Shown: positions 28,118 to 37,474, numbered from the stretch's first letter. The stretch: 64,000 nt of DNA from CAYMTR01 sp964393405 (GCA_964393405.1 CAYMTR010000008.1:1-64000), one strand, 5' to 3'. Notes: generated from the sequence alone by a model not told the origin. Translations and numbers: made by a program.

Positions 28118-29587
28118 TTATTTTTCCAACTTGAAGAATAAAATACTTTGTTCAAGATCTATAGCTTCACTTTTCATTATTTCAGAATTTCTTGACATTT
28201 CTTCCGCTGTGGCAGTATACTGTTGAATGACAAGGTTCAATTCCTGAATAGCACTGTTGATTTGTGATGCACCGTTATTCAATTCGTTACTTGAAACTGA
28301 AATTTCATGTACCAACTTTGATGTCTTTTCTATTTCCGGTGCTATCTTCATCATGAAATCATGAGCATTGGCAGTAATGCTAACCGATTTAGCCGAAAGT
28401 TTGGTGATTTCATCAGCTGCGATACGGCTATTTTCAGCAAGCCTTCTTACTTCTCCCGCAACAACAGCAAAACCTCTTCCTTGTTCACCAGCCCTTGCTG
28501 CTTCAACAGCTGCGTTTAAAGCAAGTATGTTTGTCTGGAAGGCAATATCATTAACAATTGAAATTTTCTGCGATATCTCTTTTATATACCTTAAACTTTC
28601 TTCTTCCTTTTCTATTAATTCCTTTATACCCTCAGCAGCTTTATCAGATATCATCCTTGTCTGCATAGCGTTATGGTTGCTGTCCTGAATCACAGATGCC
28701 ATCTCTTCAACTGCTGATGAAACTTCTTCAGCTGATGTGGCTTGTTGCATTGAACCACTGGCAACTTTCATTGAAATATTGTTGATTTGAGAACTGCTGC
28801 CATTAACTTTTCTTGCTCCGTCTGCAATCCTGGCAACTATTTCCCTGAGTTTTTGACTTAGATTGTTTATAGCTTCGCTCAACATTCCAATTTCATCTTC
28901 AGAATCAACTTTCAACATTTCTTTTGAAAGTTTACCATTCTGTATATCTGTCAATTTTTTGAGTGTCAGGTTAATATTCTTTGTAAAGTTCCTGTTGAAA
29001 AGGAAGATTATTACTGCTGATGTTAATACAATACACAATAACGATCCTAATATGAACATTAACATGATTTCTGCCTTCTGAGCTTTTATTCTGTCCATCT
29101 TCGCATAAATGAACAGGTGCCCTAAAAATTTTCCGTCATCGAGTCTTAACGGACTGATTGCTACAAAATAATCTTTTCCTTTGCTTTCAACATTTTTAAA
29201 GACAGATTCTTTTATTTCTTTTGTGAGTTCGTCATAACCTTTTAAAACAGATACTTCATCTCTGGTCTTTTCAAAATATTCCGGCTTTAGTGAGAAATAT
29301 ACTTTTCCGTTGGCACCAACAATTATACAGTCTTCGATGGTTTCACCTACAAGATTCTCCATCGTTTCTTTATCTTCTGTTGTCTCGTAACGTAAAAGCC
29401 CTTTCGACATCAAATAGGCCGGTGCTTGAAACTTTTGTTGTAAACCATCTTCAATCTGAGATGTAAACCGACTTATGTAATAAATACCGAGGGCCAAAAG
29501 TGCAATAAACTCAGTAATAATAATAAGTAATCCGATTTTATAGGATAATTTTTTAAACTTGAATTTACTCGATAAATCAAACATCAC
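28118..29587 (-). CDS. Methyl-accepting chemotaxis protein
   Basis: The 489-residue receptor has TM1 (about 18-38), a periplasmic sensor region (39-172), TM2 (about 174-197), HAMP (198-250) and a cytoplasmic signalling coiled coil. The hairpin tip AFQTNILALNAAVEAARAGE is fully conserved, and a methylation-type patch SAEEVSSAVEEMA lies before it. No CheR-tethering pentapeptide is visible at the end (ILFFKLEK). It would signal to a CheA kinase, not seen in this window. Chemoreceptors are uncommon in Bacteroidota. The next gene, 13 bases on, encodes a solute-binding lipoprotein, which suggests indirect ligand sensing. Confidence 0.93.
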   Translation of the reverse strand: MMFDLSSKFKFKKLSYKIGLLIIITEFIALLALGIYYISRFTSQIEDGLQQKFQAPAYLMSKGLLRYETTEDKETMENLVGETIEDCIIVGANGKVYFSLKPEYFEKTRDEVSVLKGYDELTKEIKESVFKNVESKGKDYFVAISPLRLDDGKFLGHLFIYAKMDRIKAQKAEIMLMFILGSLLCIVLTSAVIIFLFNRNFTKNINLTLKKLTDIQNGKLSKEMLKVDSEDEIGMLSEAINNLSQKLREIVARIADGARKVNGSSSQINNISMKVASGSMQQATSAEEVSSAVEEMASVIQDSNHNAMQTRMISDKAAEGIKELIEKEEESLRYIKEISQKISIVNDIAFQTNILALNAAVEAARAGEQGRGFAVVAGEVRRLAENSRIAADEITKLSAKSVSITANAHDFMMKIAPEIEKTSKLVHEISVSSNELNNGASQINSAIQELNLVIQQYTATAEEMSRNSEIMKSEAIDLEQSILFFKLEK

Positions 29588-29902
29588 AAATTATTTTTAA
29601 GGTTATTAACATGTTAAGGCTCCAAATTACTAAATTTTTGTTGCACTTGATTTGTTTGTTTAATTTTTTTTCAGCTGTAAATATTAATTATTGAAATTAT
29701 TTTATGTAATTAATATTGATTAATAGAACTTTGGAAAAGTTTTATGGTAGGCATATAAAGTAATTTGACTGAAATCTAATTTGTTAGGCGAAGCAATTAT
29801 TTTAGCTTTTACCTTTGTAAATTAAAATTCAGTCAAACTTATTTTGAAGAATTGAATATTCCTTATTATTTAAAATTCATCAAGATTTTTGTACGAAGCA
29901 CA
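29588..29902. other. AT-rich intergenic region, nqrF to chemoreceptor
   Basis: No gene was found in these 315 bases. It holds a 10-bp inverted repeat, TTTGACTGAA (29764-29773) with TTCAGTCAAA (29828-29837), around 54 bases. Within the loop lies TACCTTTG (29810-29817), matching the -7 consensus on the plus strand although no plus-strand gene follows. No clear terminator after nqrF and no convincing minus-strand promoter for the chemoreceptor were found. Confidence 0.5.
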
Positions 29903-31156
29903 TTAATTACCAAAATCATCGAAATATATATTTTCTTTTTCCACTCCCATGTCATAGAGCATTTTATTGACAGCATTGGTCATTGGACCGGGACCGCACA
30001 TATAATATTCTATGTCTTCAGGTGATTCATGATCTTTTAAATAATTATCATATATTACTTGATGGATAAATCCGACAGGCCCTTTCCAATTATCTCCCGG
30101 CTGGGGATCACTTAATGCAATTGTAAATTTGAAATTAGGAAATTCCTTTTCTATTGCCCTGAATTGATCCTCATAGAATATTTCTCTGACACTTCTTGCG
30201 CCATACCAGTATGAAACCTTTCTTCCGGTTTTGACTGTGTGAAACAAATGAAACAGATGTGAACGTAATGGAGCCATTCCTGCCCCTCCTCCTATGTAAA
30301 GCATCTCATTCTGAGTATTCTGGATATGGAATTCTCCGTAAGGTCCTGAAATCGTAACCTTATCGCCCGGTTTTCTTGAAAATATGTATGATGAACATAT
30401 TCCCGGATTAACGTTTTTCCATTCGTTTTTCTGACGATCCCATGGTGGTGTGGCAATTCGTATGTTGAGCATTATAATATTGCCTTCAGCTGGATGGTTG
30501 GCCATTGAATATGCCCTATAAGTTTCTGTTGTGTTCTTCATTTTTAAATCCCACAACTTGTTCTTATCCCACTCATCACGAAATTTCTCATCAATGTCAA
30601 AATCCTTGAATTCACATTCGTATTTTGGAACATCAATCTGGATATAACCCCCAGATTTGAAGTTTAATGATTCTCCTTCAGGAAGCCTGACAACAAACTC
30701 TTTTATGAATGTTGCAACGTTTCTATTTGAAACAACTTCACATTCCCATTTCTTGATTCCAAGTACTTCTTCCGGTATTATGATTTTGATGTCTTCCCTA
30801 ACTTTTACCTGACATCCTAGCCTCCAGTTAGCTTGTTGTTCCTTGCGAGAAAAGAAACTTGTTTCTGTAGGAAGTATTGAACCCCCTCCTTCTACTACCT
30901 GGCAACGGCACATTCCGCATGTTCCACCTCCCCCGCATGCTGAGGGCAGGAAGATACCCTTTTCTGATAATGTCGAAAGTAAGGAATTTCCCGGATTAGC
31001 TACAAGCTCTTTCTCCTCGTTGATGGTTACTTTCACTTCTCCTGTAGCAGTAAGTTTTGCCCTTGCAAAAAGCAATGCAGCTACCAATAATAATACGATT
31101 ACCAGGAAAACTACTACACTGGATATAATTACAAATATAGTTGAACCTATTATCAT
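29903..31156 (-). CDS. nqrF: Na+-NQR subunit F (NADH dehydrogenase, diaphorase)
   Basis: The 417-residue protein has one N-terminal membrane helix (about 5-30). A [2Fe-2S] ferredoxin domain follows with Cys74, Cys80, Cys83 and Cys115 (CGGGGTCGMC, then RLGC). The ferredoxin-reductase module has RAYSMANHP for FAD, IGGGAGMAPLRSH for NADH and a C-terminal YMCGPGPMTNAVN. NqrF takes electrons from NADH and passes them through FAD and the iron-sulphur centre to the sodium-pumping membrane subunits. Last of six tightly spaced nqr genes, 21 bases after nqrE. Confidence 0.97.
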   Translation of the reverse strand: MIIGSTIFVIISSVVVFLVIVLLLVAALLFARAKLTATGEVKVTINEEKELVANPGNSLLSTLSEKGIFLPSACGGGGTCGMCRCQVVEGGGSILPTETSFFSRKEQQANWRLGCQVKVREDIKIIIPEEVLGIKKWECEVVSNRNVATFIKEFVVRLPEGESLNFKSGGYIQIDVPKYECEFKDFDIDEKFRDEWDKNKLWDLKMKNTTETYRAYSMANHPAEGNIIMLNIRIATPPWDRQKNEWKNVNPGICSSYIFSRKPGDKVTISGPYGEFHIQNTQNEMLYIGGGAGMAPLRSHLFHLFHTVKTGRKVSYWYGARSVREIFYEDQFRAIEKEFPNFKFTIALSDPQPGDNWKGPVGFIHQVIYDNYLKDHESPEDIEYYMCGPGPMTNAVNKMLYDMGVEKENIYFDDFGN

Positions 31157-31177
31157 TTTGAACTTCTTTTTTTTAAA

Positions 31178-31795
31178 TTAAAGGTTGATTCCAAGGAAAC
31201 TCATAAACGCTAATCCCATTAGCCCTGTAATAATGAAGGTTATACCTATACCACGTAATGGTGCCGGTATGTTATTGTATTTAAGTTTTTCTCGAATGGC
31301 AGCTAACGATACTATCGCTAATGCCCATCCTGTTCCTGAACCTAATCCCCATGCAAAAACCTGACCTATGTTTTCATATTCTCTCTGTTCCATAAACAGT
31401 GAACCTCCTAATATTGCACAGTTTACCGCAATCAAGGGAAGAAAAATGCCTAACGAGTTGTATAAAGAAGGTGAGAATTTCTCAATTATCATTTCTACTA
31501 ATTGTACCATTGCTGCAATCAAAGCAATGAAGATCATAAAACTAAGGAAAGATAAGTCTACAGAACTGAAATCTGCTCCTAACCATGAAAGTGCTCCCGG
31601 TTTTAAAACAAACTTCAACAAAAGGTAGTTGACGGGTACTGTAATTATTTGAACGAATATTACAGCAATTCCAAGTCCTATCGATGTTTTAACAGTTTTC
31701 GACACTGCCAGGTATGAACACATACCAAGGAAAAATGCGAAAACCATGTTGTCGACAAAGACCGACTTTATAAATATGTTTATCATTTCTTGCAT
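31178..31795 (-). CDS. nqrE: Na+-NQR subunit E
   Basis: The 205-residue, six-helix membrane protein contains MVFAFFLGMCSYLAVS (Cys26) and LIAVNCAILGGSLFMEQ. In characterised NQR these Cys residues, together with two of NqrD, hold a membrane-embedded [2Fe-2S] centre between the two inverted-repeat subunits. NqrE forms part of the sodium pathway. It follows nqrD by 18 bases. Confidence 0.97.
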   Translation of the reverse strand: MQEMINIFIKSVFVDNMVFAFFLGMCSYLAVSKTVKTSIGLGIAVIFVQIITVPVNYLLLKFVLKPGALSWLGADFSSVDLSFLSFMIFIALIAAMVQLVEMIIEKFSPSLYNSLGIFLPLIAVNCAILGGSLFMEQREYENIGQVFAWGLGSGTGWALAIVSLAAIREKLKYNNIPAPLRGIGITFIITGLMGLAFMSFLGINL

Positions 31796-31813
31796 ATCCT
31801 GTACCTTTTGATG

Positions 31814-32446
31814 TTATTCTTTTTCAATCAATTCTTTGTTGAAACTCCTTTGTATCCAAATGATACATCCAACCAAAACAAGCGCCATAGTTGGCATTAT
31901 CATCATTCCGTTATTAACATATCCAGCATCGTAGAACGATTGAGGTATCAAATTAAATCCAAGTAAAGTTCCTGAACCAAAAAGCTCTCTTACTGCAGCT
32001 ACTATAATCAGTATCATCGCATAACCAACTCCATTACCAATACCGTCAATCAATGAAGGCCATGGTTTATTCGACATTGCAAATGCTTCTAACCTTCCCA
32101 TTATTATACAGTTGGTGATAATCAGTCCTACATATACAGATAGCTGCTTACTTACATCATATACAAATGCTTTTAAAAACTGGTCAACCAAAATTACCAT
32201 CGTGGCAACTACAACTAACTGAACTATTATTCTAATCCTTGAGGGTATGTAATTTCGCAATAGTGAAATCAACAGGTTGGATACAGCAGTAACAACTATA
32301 ACTGAAATCCCCATCACTATGGCTGGTTTTAATTTTACAGTTACAGCTAAAGCTGAACAAATACCAAGAATTTGTACGGTTACAGGATTCTGCAAATTCA
32401 GCGGTCCTGTAATCAATTTGAAATTTTTTGAAGATAAAACACTCAT
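31814..32446 (-). CDS. nqrD: Na+-NQR subunit D
   Basis: The 210-residue membrane protein contains NPVTVQILGICSALAV (Cys30) and LIITNCIIMGRLEAFA, the two Cys positions that pair with those of NqrE to bind the intramembrane iron-sulphur centre. Six helices are evident. It is a core sodium-translocating subunit homologous to RnfE. It follows nqrC by 16 bases. Confidence 0.97.
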   Translation of the reverse strand: MSVLSSKNFKLITGPLNLQNPVTVQILGICSALAVTVKLKPAIVMGISVIVVTAVSNLLISLLRNYIPSRIRIIVQLVVVATMVILVDQFLKAFVYDVSKQLSVYVGLIITNCIIMGRLEAFAMSNKPWPSLIDGIGNGVGYAMILIIVAAVRELFGSGTLLGFNLIPQSFYDAGYVNNGMMIMPTMALVLVGCIIWIQRSFNKELIEKE

Positions 32447-32462
32447 CCCGGTAAATATTTAA

Positions 32463-33167
32463 TTATTGACGATTTTCAATGTAATACGACTTATACTGCA
32501 CTAAACAGTTATCTAACATTTCCTCTAAGGCTTTCGATGTAATTGTTCCGCCTGATATGGCATCTACTGCATGTACATCTCCTTCTTTAGCTCCACCTTT
32601 GACAACCTTAATTGATATAAAGTCACCACTATCGTTGAATATTTTTTTATCAACAAATGGATTCTGAAACATTTCAGTAGCAATTTCGGCTCCTAATCCA
32701 GGAGTCTCTCCCTGATGATCAAAAACAGCCCCGTAAACAGTATTCATATCGGGTTTAAACGACATGTAACCCCAGATAGGTCCCCATAATCCTTTTCCTC
32801 TCAATGGCATTACAAAAGCATTTGTGCCGTCATCAAGGGTGCCAACATATACCGGAAGCTTTCTGTTTTCAATAGGTTTTGAAAGTTCACTTTTCACATC
32901 AATCTTAAAAGCATCTTCACCTTCTATTTTTTCTCCTTTATCATTGATCACGTAACTGTCAGTAATATATTTCGAATATTTCTCTACAGCTTCTTCCGGT
33001 GTAGCTTTTATTTTTATTGATGCAAGTATGTTTTGTTTTTTCTCTACTTCAATATTCTTATCCTGAAATGGCTTTAACTGCATGGCAGCTGTCGATAATA
33101 ATAGCGCAACTATTATTACCATTACCGCAGAAAAAATAAATATGTATGTGTTGCTGAAGTTCTTCAT
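32463..33167 (-). CDS. nqrC: Na+-NQR subunit C (covalent FMN)
   Basis: The 234-residue protein has one N-terminal membrane helix (about 8-30) and a periplasmic FMN-binding domain. The flavinylation motif is DAISGGTITSKALEEML, which places covalent FMN on Thr208, attached by ApbE. Further family features are LRGKGLWGPIWGYMS and HQGETPGLGAEI. It shuttles electrons within the NQR complex. It follows nqrB by 21 bases. Confidence 0.97.
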   Translation of the reverse strand: MKNFSNTYIFIFSAVMVIIVALLLSTAAMQLKPFQDKNIEVEKKQNILASIKIKATPEEAVEKYSKYITDSYVINDKGEKIEGEDAFKIDVKSELSKPIENRKLPVYVGTLDDGTNAFVMPLRGKGLWGPIWGYMSFKPDMNTVYGAVFDHQGETPGLGAEIATEMFQNPFVDKKIFNDSGDFISIKVVKGGAKEGDVHAVDAISGGTITSKALEEMLDNCLVQYKSYYIENRQ

Positions 33168-33188
33168 TACGATATCATTTTATTATTT

Positions 33189-34343
33189 TCATTTAACTGA
33201 GAACCTTTTCATTCTGCTTTTAATATGACCTTGAACAACGAAATAGTCAATCAATGGTGACCATACATTCAAGAGCAGAATTGATAACATCATTCCTTCT
33301 GGGTAAGCAGGATTAAATACTCTTATTATTACAGCTAACGCTCCAATTAAAAATCCGTATATCCACTTTCCTTTTTCTGTATGAGGGGCAGTTACAGGGT
33401 CTGTTGCCATGAAAACTGCACCAAAAGCAAATCCGCCAAGTAGTAAATGATTGTATGCAGGCATCGCCATATATGCGTTCGAAGCAAAAATATTGAAAAC
33501 CAAACCTAAGGATAAGGCTCCAATAACTGTCGAAAGCATTATTTTCCAGCTTCCTATACCTGTGAAAATCAATATCGCAGCACCCATTAGTATTGCAATC
33601 TTTGAAGTTTCTCCTATAGAACCGGGAATGAAACCTATAAACATATCCATTACCGATGGAATTTTATCTGTTGCTCCTTGAGCTAACTGCGCAAGAGGGG
33701 TTGCTCCTGAAAAACCATCAATAGGTGTCCCTTCTGCAAGTTTGTATATCCAAACTGAGTCTCCCGACATTTGCGAAGGATAAGCGAAAAATAAAAATGC
33801 ACGGGCTATAAGCGCAACATTCATAATGTTATACCCCGTTCCTCCAAATATTTCTTTGCCGATAATTACAGCAAAAACTACTGCAAGTGCCAACATCCAG
33901 AGAGGAATATTGATAGGCACAATCAGTGGAATCAGCAGTCCTGTAACCAGATAGCCTTCATTTACTTCATGCCCTCTTATTTGTGCAGAAATAAATTCAA
34001 TTCCTAAACCTACAACATAGGAAACAACTATTAAAGGTAACATCTTCCATAACCCAAAAAAGAAATTGCCTAACAGGCTTCTTTCAATTCCGAATGCAAG
34101 TCCGTTCTGATAGCCAATATTCCAGCTACCAAACAGTAGGGCAGGTACTAAGGCTAAAACCACAACAATCATAGTTCTTTTCAAATCTATGGTGTCATGT
34201 ATATGTGAACCTGATCTTGATGTGTGGTTTGGTGTGAATAAGAATGTTTCAAACGCCCCAAATGTTGATCCCAGCTTCTCAAACTTGCCGCCTTTCTGAA
34301 AATGCGGCTTCTGTTTGTCTATATAATTTCTTAGTGATTTCAT
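33189..34343 (-). CDS. nqrB: Na+-NQR subunit B (covalent FMN, sodium channel)
   Basis: The 384-residue, ten-helix membrane protein begins with a cytoplasmic stretch (1-50), including KPHFQKGGK and HIHDTIDLKRTM. The covalent FMN motif is DGFSGATPLAQ, putting the flavin on Thr215. FMATDPVTAPHTEKGKWIYG near the end is also conserved. NqrB carries the main sodium pathway and delivers electrons to quinone. It follows nqrA by 28 bases. Confidence 0.97.
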   Translation of the reverse strand: MKSLRNYIDKQKPHFQKGGKFEKLGSTFGAFETFLFTPNHTSRSGSHIHDTIDLKRTMIVVVLALVPALLFGSWNIGYQNGLAFGIERSLLGNFFFGLWKMLPLIVVSYVVGLGIEFISAQIRGHEVNEGYLVTGLLIPLIVPINIPLWMLALAVVFAVIIGKEIFGGTGYNIMNVALIARAFLFFAYPSQMSGDSVWIYKLAEGTPIDGFSGATPLAQLAQGATDKIPSVMDMFIGFIPGSIGETSKIAILMGAAILIFTGIGSWKIMLSTVIGALSLGLVFNIFASNAYMAMPAYNHLLLGGFAFGAVFMATDPVTAPHTEKGKWIYGFLIGALAVIIRVFNPAYPEGMMLSILLLNVWSPLIDYFVVQGHIKSRMKRFSVK

Positions 34344-34371
34344 CTAAATCTGTAAGTATTTTTCCGTTTGA

Positions 34372-35715
34372 TCATCCGAGTTCTTTCATCATAAGATTTA
34401 TCCCCTTCCTTAAAATTGACTGTACTTCTATTTTTGAAGTGCAAACAAATTCACAAAGGGCAACATCTTCTTCAATTACCTCGTAGATACCGAGTTGTTC
34501 CATCTTATCTATGTCGTCAGCAAGAATTGATTTTATTAAATGAACCGGAAGTATATCCATAGGAAGTACTTTTTCATATTGTCCGGTCATTACATAAGCC
34601 CTTTCTTCACCGTTGAAATTTGCATCAGCATTAAACTTTTTGCCTGGCATAAGCCATGAAAAGTAGGCTCTCGACATGCTGAATTTATTAATTCTCGGCA
34701 TTGCCCATCCAACAAATTCATATTCGTCACCCTCAGGAATAATCGTTACTTGATTATGGTAAAATCCCAGATAATCATCCGTTTCCGTTTTACATCCGGT
34801 TAGTACATTTCCTGAAATTATCCTCTCTTTACTCTTTTTCGCAGTTCTGCCATATATTATCGTTTTAACCGATGTGCCTGAAAATACTTTATAGTATTTG
34901 GGCGCTAAAACTTCTGAACCTGTGAGAGCTATTATTTTACTCAGATCCAGCTTCCCGGTACTGAATAACCGGCCAATGAAAACAACTGCCTGAGCGTTGA
35001 TTGTCCAAACAATATCCCCCTTGTTTATCGGCTTCAGATGATGTATCTGAATTCCTATATTCCCTGATGGATGCGGTCCCTGAAAGTAATTTAGTTCAAC
35101 TCCCTTGATTTTTTCAAGTATTGAACCACTACGGATGTTCAGAAATACTTTCCCGTAAGTTAACTTCGAAAGGACGTCAATCCCTTTTTGAAAAGAATCC
35201 TGATCGCCTGATAAGGTTAACTCGTAGTCAGGTGCCAGAGGAGCTGAGTCAAAGCCGGAAACGAAAATGTCGCGTGGAGTGTCAGTCGATTTGGCTATTA
35301 CGCCGTAGGGCCTCTGAATTAAAAAGGGCCAAAGTCCGCTGGAAAGAAGTGTCTCTTTTATTTTTTCACGATCCGATTTATTAAAATCTGCAACCTGAAA
35401 CTCTTCGGACTCAAATTTACCGTCACTCTCAATTTCAACTTCAAGTATTCGTCTGCGCTCACCGCGATTTATCATTACAACTTTACCGCTCACAGGTGAT
35501 GTAATCTTTACCTCAGGTCGGTTTTTGTCGTATAGAAGCGGCGTGCCGGCTTTAACAATGTCATCTGGTTTTACAGATAATTTAGGAGTAAAACCCGGAA
35601 AGTCAGATGGCTTAATACCATATAATGCTGACACCAAAGTGTCGGCAATGGTCAATTCAGCTACTCCTTTCAATCTGATATCCAATCCTTTTCTGATTTT
35701 TATTGTTTTCGACAT
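34372..35715 (-). CDS. nqrA: Na+-NQR subunit A
   Basis: The 447-residue cytoplasmic subunit begins MSKTIKIRKGLDIRLKG and shows the lipoyl-like region SPVSGKVVMINRGERRRILEVEI and the HHLKPINKGDIVWTINAQAV segment of NqrA. It docks on NqrB and shapes the quinone site. First gene of nqrABCDEF. A TACATTTG -7 element on the minus strand lies 31 bases upstream. The upstream region is shared with the divergent T9SS plug gene. Confidence 0.96.
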   Translation of the reverse strand: MSKTIKIRKGLDIRLKGVAELTIADTLVSALYGIKPSDFPGFTPKLSVKPDDIVKAGTPLLYDKNRPEVKITSPVSGKVVMINRGERRRILEVEIESDGKFESEEFQVADFNKSDREKIKETLLSSGLWPFLIQRPYGVIAKSTDTPRDIFVSGFDSAPLAPDYELTLSGDQDSFQKGIDVLSKLTYGKVFLNIRSGSILEKIKGVELNYFQGPHPSGNIGIQIHHLKPINKGDIVWTINAQAVVFIGRLFSTGKLDLSKIIALTGSEVLAPKYYKVFSGTSVKTIIYGRTAKKSKERIISGNVLTGCKTETDDYLGFYHNQVTIIPEGDEYEFVGWAMPRINKFSMSRAYFSWLMPGKKFNADANFNGEERAYVMTGQYEKVLPMDILPVHLIKSILADDIDKMEQLGIYEVIEEDVALCEFVCTSKIEVQSILRKGINLMMKELG

Positions 35716-35746
35716 TGCTGAATAATGTAATTATTTAAACGAGGCA

Positions 35747-35754
35747 CAAATGTA
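35747..35754 (-). promoter_or_regulatory. -7 promoter element for the nqr operon
   Basis: Read on the minus strand, the bases give TACATTTG, matching TAnnTTTG, 31 bases before the nqrA ATG. No well-spaced TTG -33 element was found, so the call rests on the -7 match and position. Confidence 0.45.
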
Positions 35755-35984
35755 ATTATTTAATTTTTGACTTTTTCTGATAGGTTTTTAACTTTTTCAG
35801 TAATTTGTTAAAAGATTTTAAAATTACACTGAAAAATCAATAGATTAATGATATACACACTTTAAAAAGTCAATACAATTTAGTGAAAAATAAGATTATT
35901 AAGTTTTTTTTAAATATAATTTTTTAGTTCTTAGTACGTTAAACAAACTGTTGACAGAACCTTTCCTTAGTTCAGGTTAAATAT

Positions 35985-35992
35985 TAATTTTG
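35985..35992 (+). promoter_or_regulatory. -7 promoter element for the T9SS plug gene
   Basis: TAATTTTG matches TAnnTTTG only 14 bases before the ATG at 36007, so the transcript leader would be under ten bases. A TTGACA at 35951 is 31 bases away, too far to serve as -33. Confidence 0.45.
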
Positions 35993-36006
35993 TGTAAAAA
36001 AATTGC

Positions 36007-37308
36007 ATGGTTTTGAAAAGGCTTTCTATAATATTCTTGTTTATGACATTTTCTATCTCTTGTTTTTCTTTCGAACTACCTGAGGTTATAAGCAATAAAG
36101 TTTTTTCTGACAATATTCGGACAGTGCAGTTGTACCGCGAAGGTTGGGACCTTTCTTCTCCGGTAATTACTTTAAATAGCGACCAAAAACTTGCGTTTTC
36201 ATTTGATGATCTTTCTGCCGAGGTTAAAAACTATTTTTACACTATCTACCATTGTGACAGGAACTGGAAAGTATCTTCTCTTTCCCAGCAGGAGTATCTC
36301 GATTCGTTTACTGAATATCCCTTAGAAGATTTTGAATTTGCTGTTGTTCCGCTTGTTAAGTATGTTAATTACTTTCTGAATTTTCCTAACGAGAATATAA
36401 GTTTCAAATATTCTGGCAACTATGCTATTGTAGTGTATGATAAGGATTCCCCGGAAGAACCGCTAATTACTTGGAGGATGTATGTTGTTGAACCAATGGT
36501 TAATATTGATGCTAGAATTAGGAAGTCAATGTTTGATAAAGGTGAAGCCAATAACCAGGAAATTGATTTTGTCATAGATCACAAAAATTTCCCAATTCAA
36601 AACCCTTCCCGCGATGTAAAGGTGGTTTTGATGCAGAACAGCCGCCACGATAATGCTATAACAAATCTTATCCCAATGTTTTCTGACGGCGAAAAGCTTG
36701 AATACGATTATAATGAGGGTAATTGTTTTAACGGTGAAAATGAGTTCCGTGATTTTGAGTTCCGAAATTACAAATATCCAAGTGAGGAGGTAAGCTCAAT
36801 AACTTATCACAGACCGGTCTATCACGTTACTCTGTTGACCGACGAGTTAAGAACTCAGCAGAGGTATACTTTTGAGGAAGACTTAAACGGGCGTTACCAT
36901 ATTGAAACATACCAGTCTTCTTACCCTGATGTTGAAGCCGATTATATGTTTGTTCATTTCCGTCTCCCGATGGAAAATATTTTGCTCGGAGGGGGGGTCT
37001 ATGTTTTTGGAGAATTAACTAATTGGCAATGTTCTAAGCAAAATGAAATGAAATGGAACATGGAAAAGAACCAATATGAGTTGACCTTACTTCTAAAACA
37101 GGGTTTTTACAATTATGCTTATGCCTGGAAAGATTTGACGGTGAATGAAATAAAAACATATCCTTTTGAGGGAAGCCACCACGAAACCGAAAATGATTAC
37201 CAGATTTTTGTTTATTATGGAAGAGTTAACGATAGATATGACCGTTTAGTCGGATATCAGAAATTTAATTCGCTTATAAACAGAACATTCTCATCCGGGA
37301 GGTTTTAG
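36007..37308 (+). CDS. T9SS plug protein (DUF5103)
   Basis: The 433-residue exported protein begins with a signal peptide (MVLKRLSIIFLFMTFSISCFSF). The DUF5103 features IRTVQLYREGWDLSSPVI, FDDLSAEVKNYFYTIYHCDRNWK and a C-terminal FGELTNWQCSKQNEMKWNMEKNQYELTLLLKQGFYNYAY follow as separate conserved stretches. In type IX secretion, the plug closes the periplasmic side of the SprA outer-membrane channel when no substrate passes. It is encoded alone here, but the large C10 peptidase at 44870 carries a T9SS C-terminal domain, so the pathway is active in this organism. Confidence 0.88.
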   Translation: MVLKRLSIIFLFMTFSISCFSFELPEVISNKVFSDNIRTVQLYREGWDLSSPVITLNSDQKLAFSFDDLSAEVKNYFYTIYHCDRNWKVSSLSQQEYLDSFTEYPLEDFEFAVVPLVKYVNYFLNFPNENISFKYSGNYAIVVYDKDSPEEPLITWRMYVVEPMVNIDARIRKSMFDKGEANNQEIDFVIDHKNFPIQNPSRDVKVVLMQNSRHDNAITNLIPMFSDGEKLEYDYNEGNCFNGENEFRDFEFRNYKYPSEEVSSITYHRPVYHVTLLTDELRTQQRYTFEEDLNGRYHIETYQSSYPDVEADYMFVHFRLPMENILLGGGVYVFGELTNWQCSKQNEMKWNMEKNQYELTLLLKQGFYNYAYAWKDLTVNEIKTYPFEGSHHETENDYQIFVYYGRVNDRYDRLVGYQKFNSLINRTFSSGRF

Positions 37309-37424
37309 ATTCCCCACATTTCCAGATTCAATTTTCTTTTAATGTTCATGTCCATTGATATAGGACTAATTTTAGGATATGTCAGAATATGGACAGCTTC
37401 TTAGCAGAACCCTACCAAAGCCGT

Positions 37425-37474
37425 ACCACATTCGTACTTTCTCCCTTTATTAAGGGAGAAAGTACGAATGTGGT
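37425..37474. repeat. Perfect 23-bp-arm palindrome
   Basis: The left arm (37425-37447, starting ACCACATTCGTACTTTC) and right arm (37452-37474) are exact reverse complements around a TATT loop. Outside them, CTACCA (37412-37417) and TGGTATAG (37482-37489) add an imperfect outer stem. There is no T-run after the hairpin, so it does not look like a normal terminator. A dispersed palindromic repeat (REP or MITE-like) is the likeliest explanation; no second copy was recognised in this window. Confidence 0.85.

Noticed and set aside
28105..28155. Upstream start of the solute-binding lipoprotein
   Set aside because: It overlaps the chemoreceptor gene and adds residues before a good signal anchor.
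35951..35956. TTGACA as a sigma70 -35 box
   Set aside because: It is 31 bases from the TAATTTTG element, and Bacteroidota use a different consensus.
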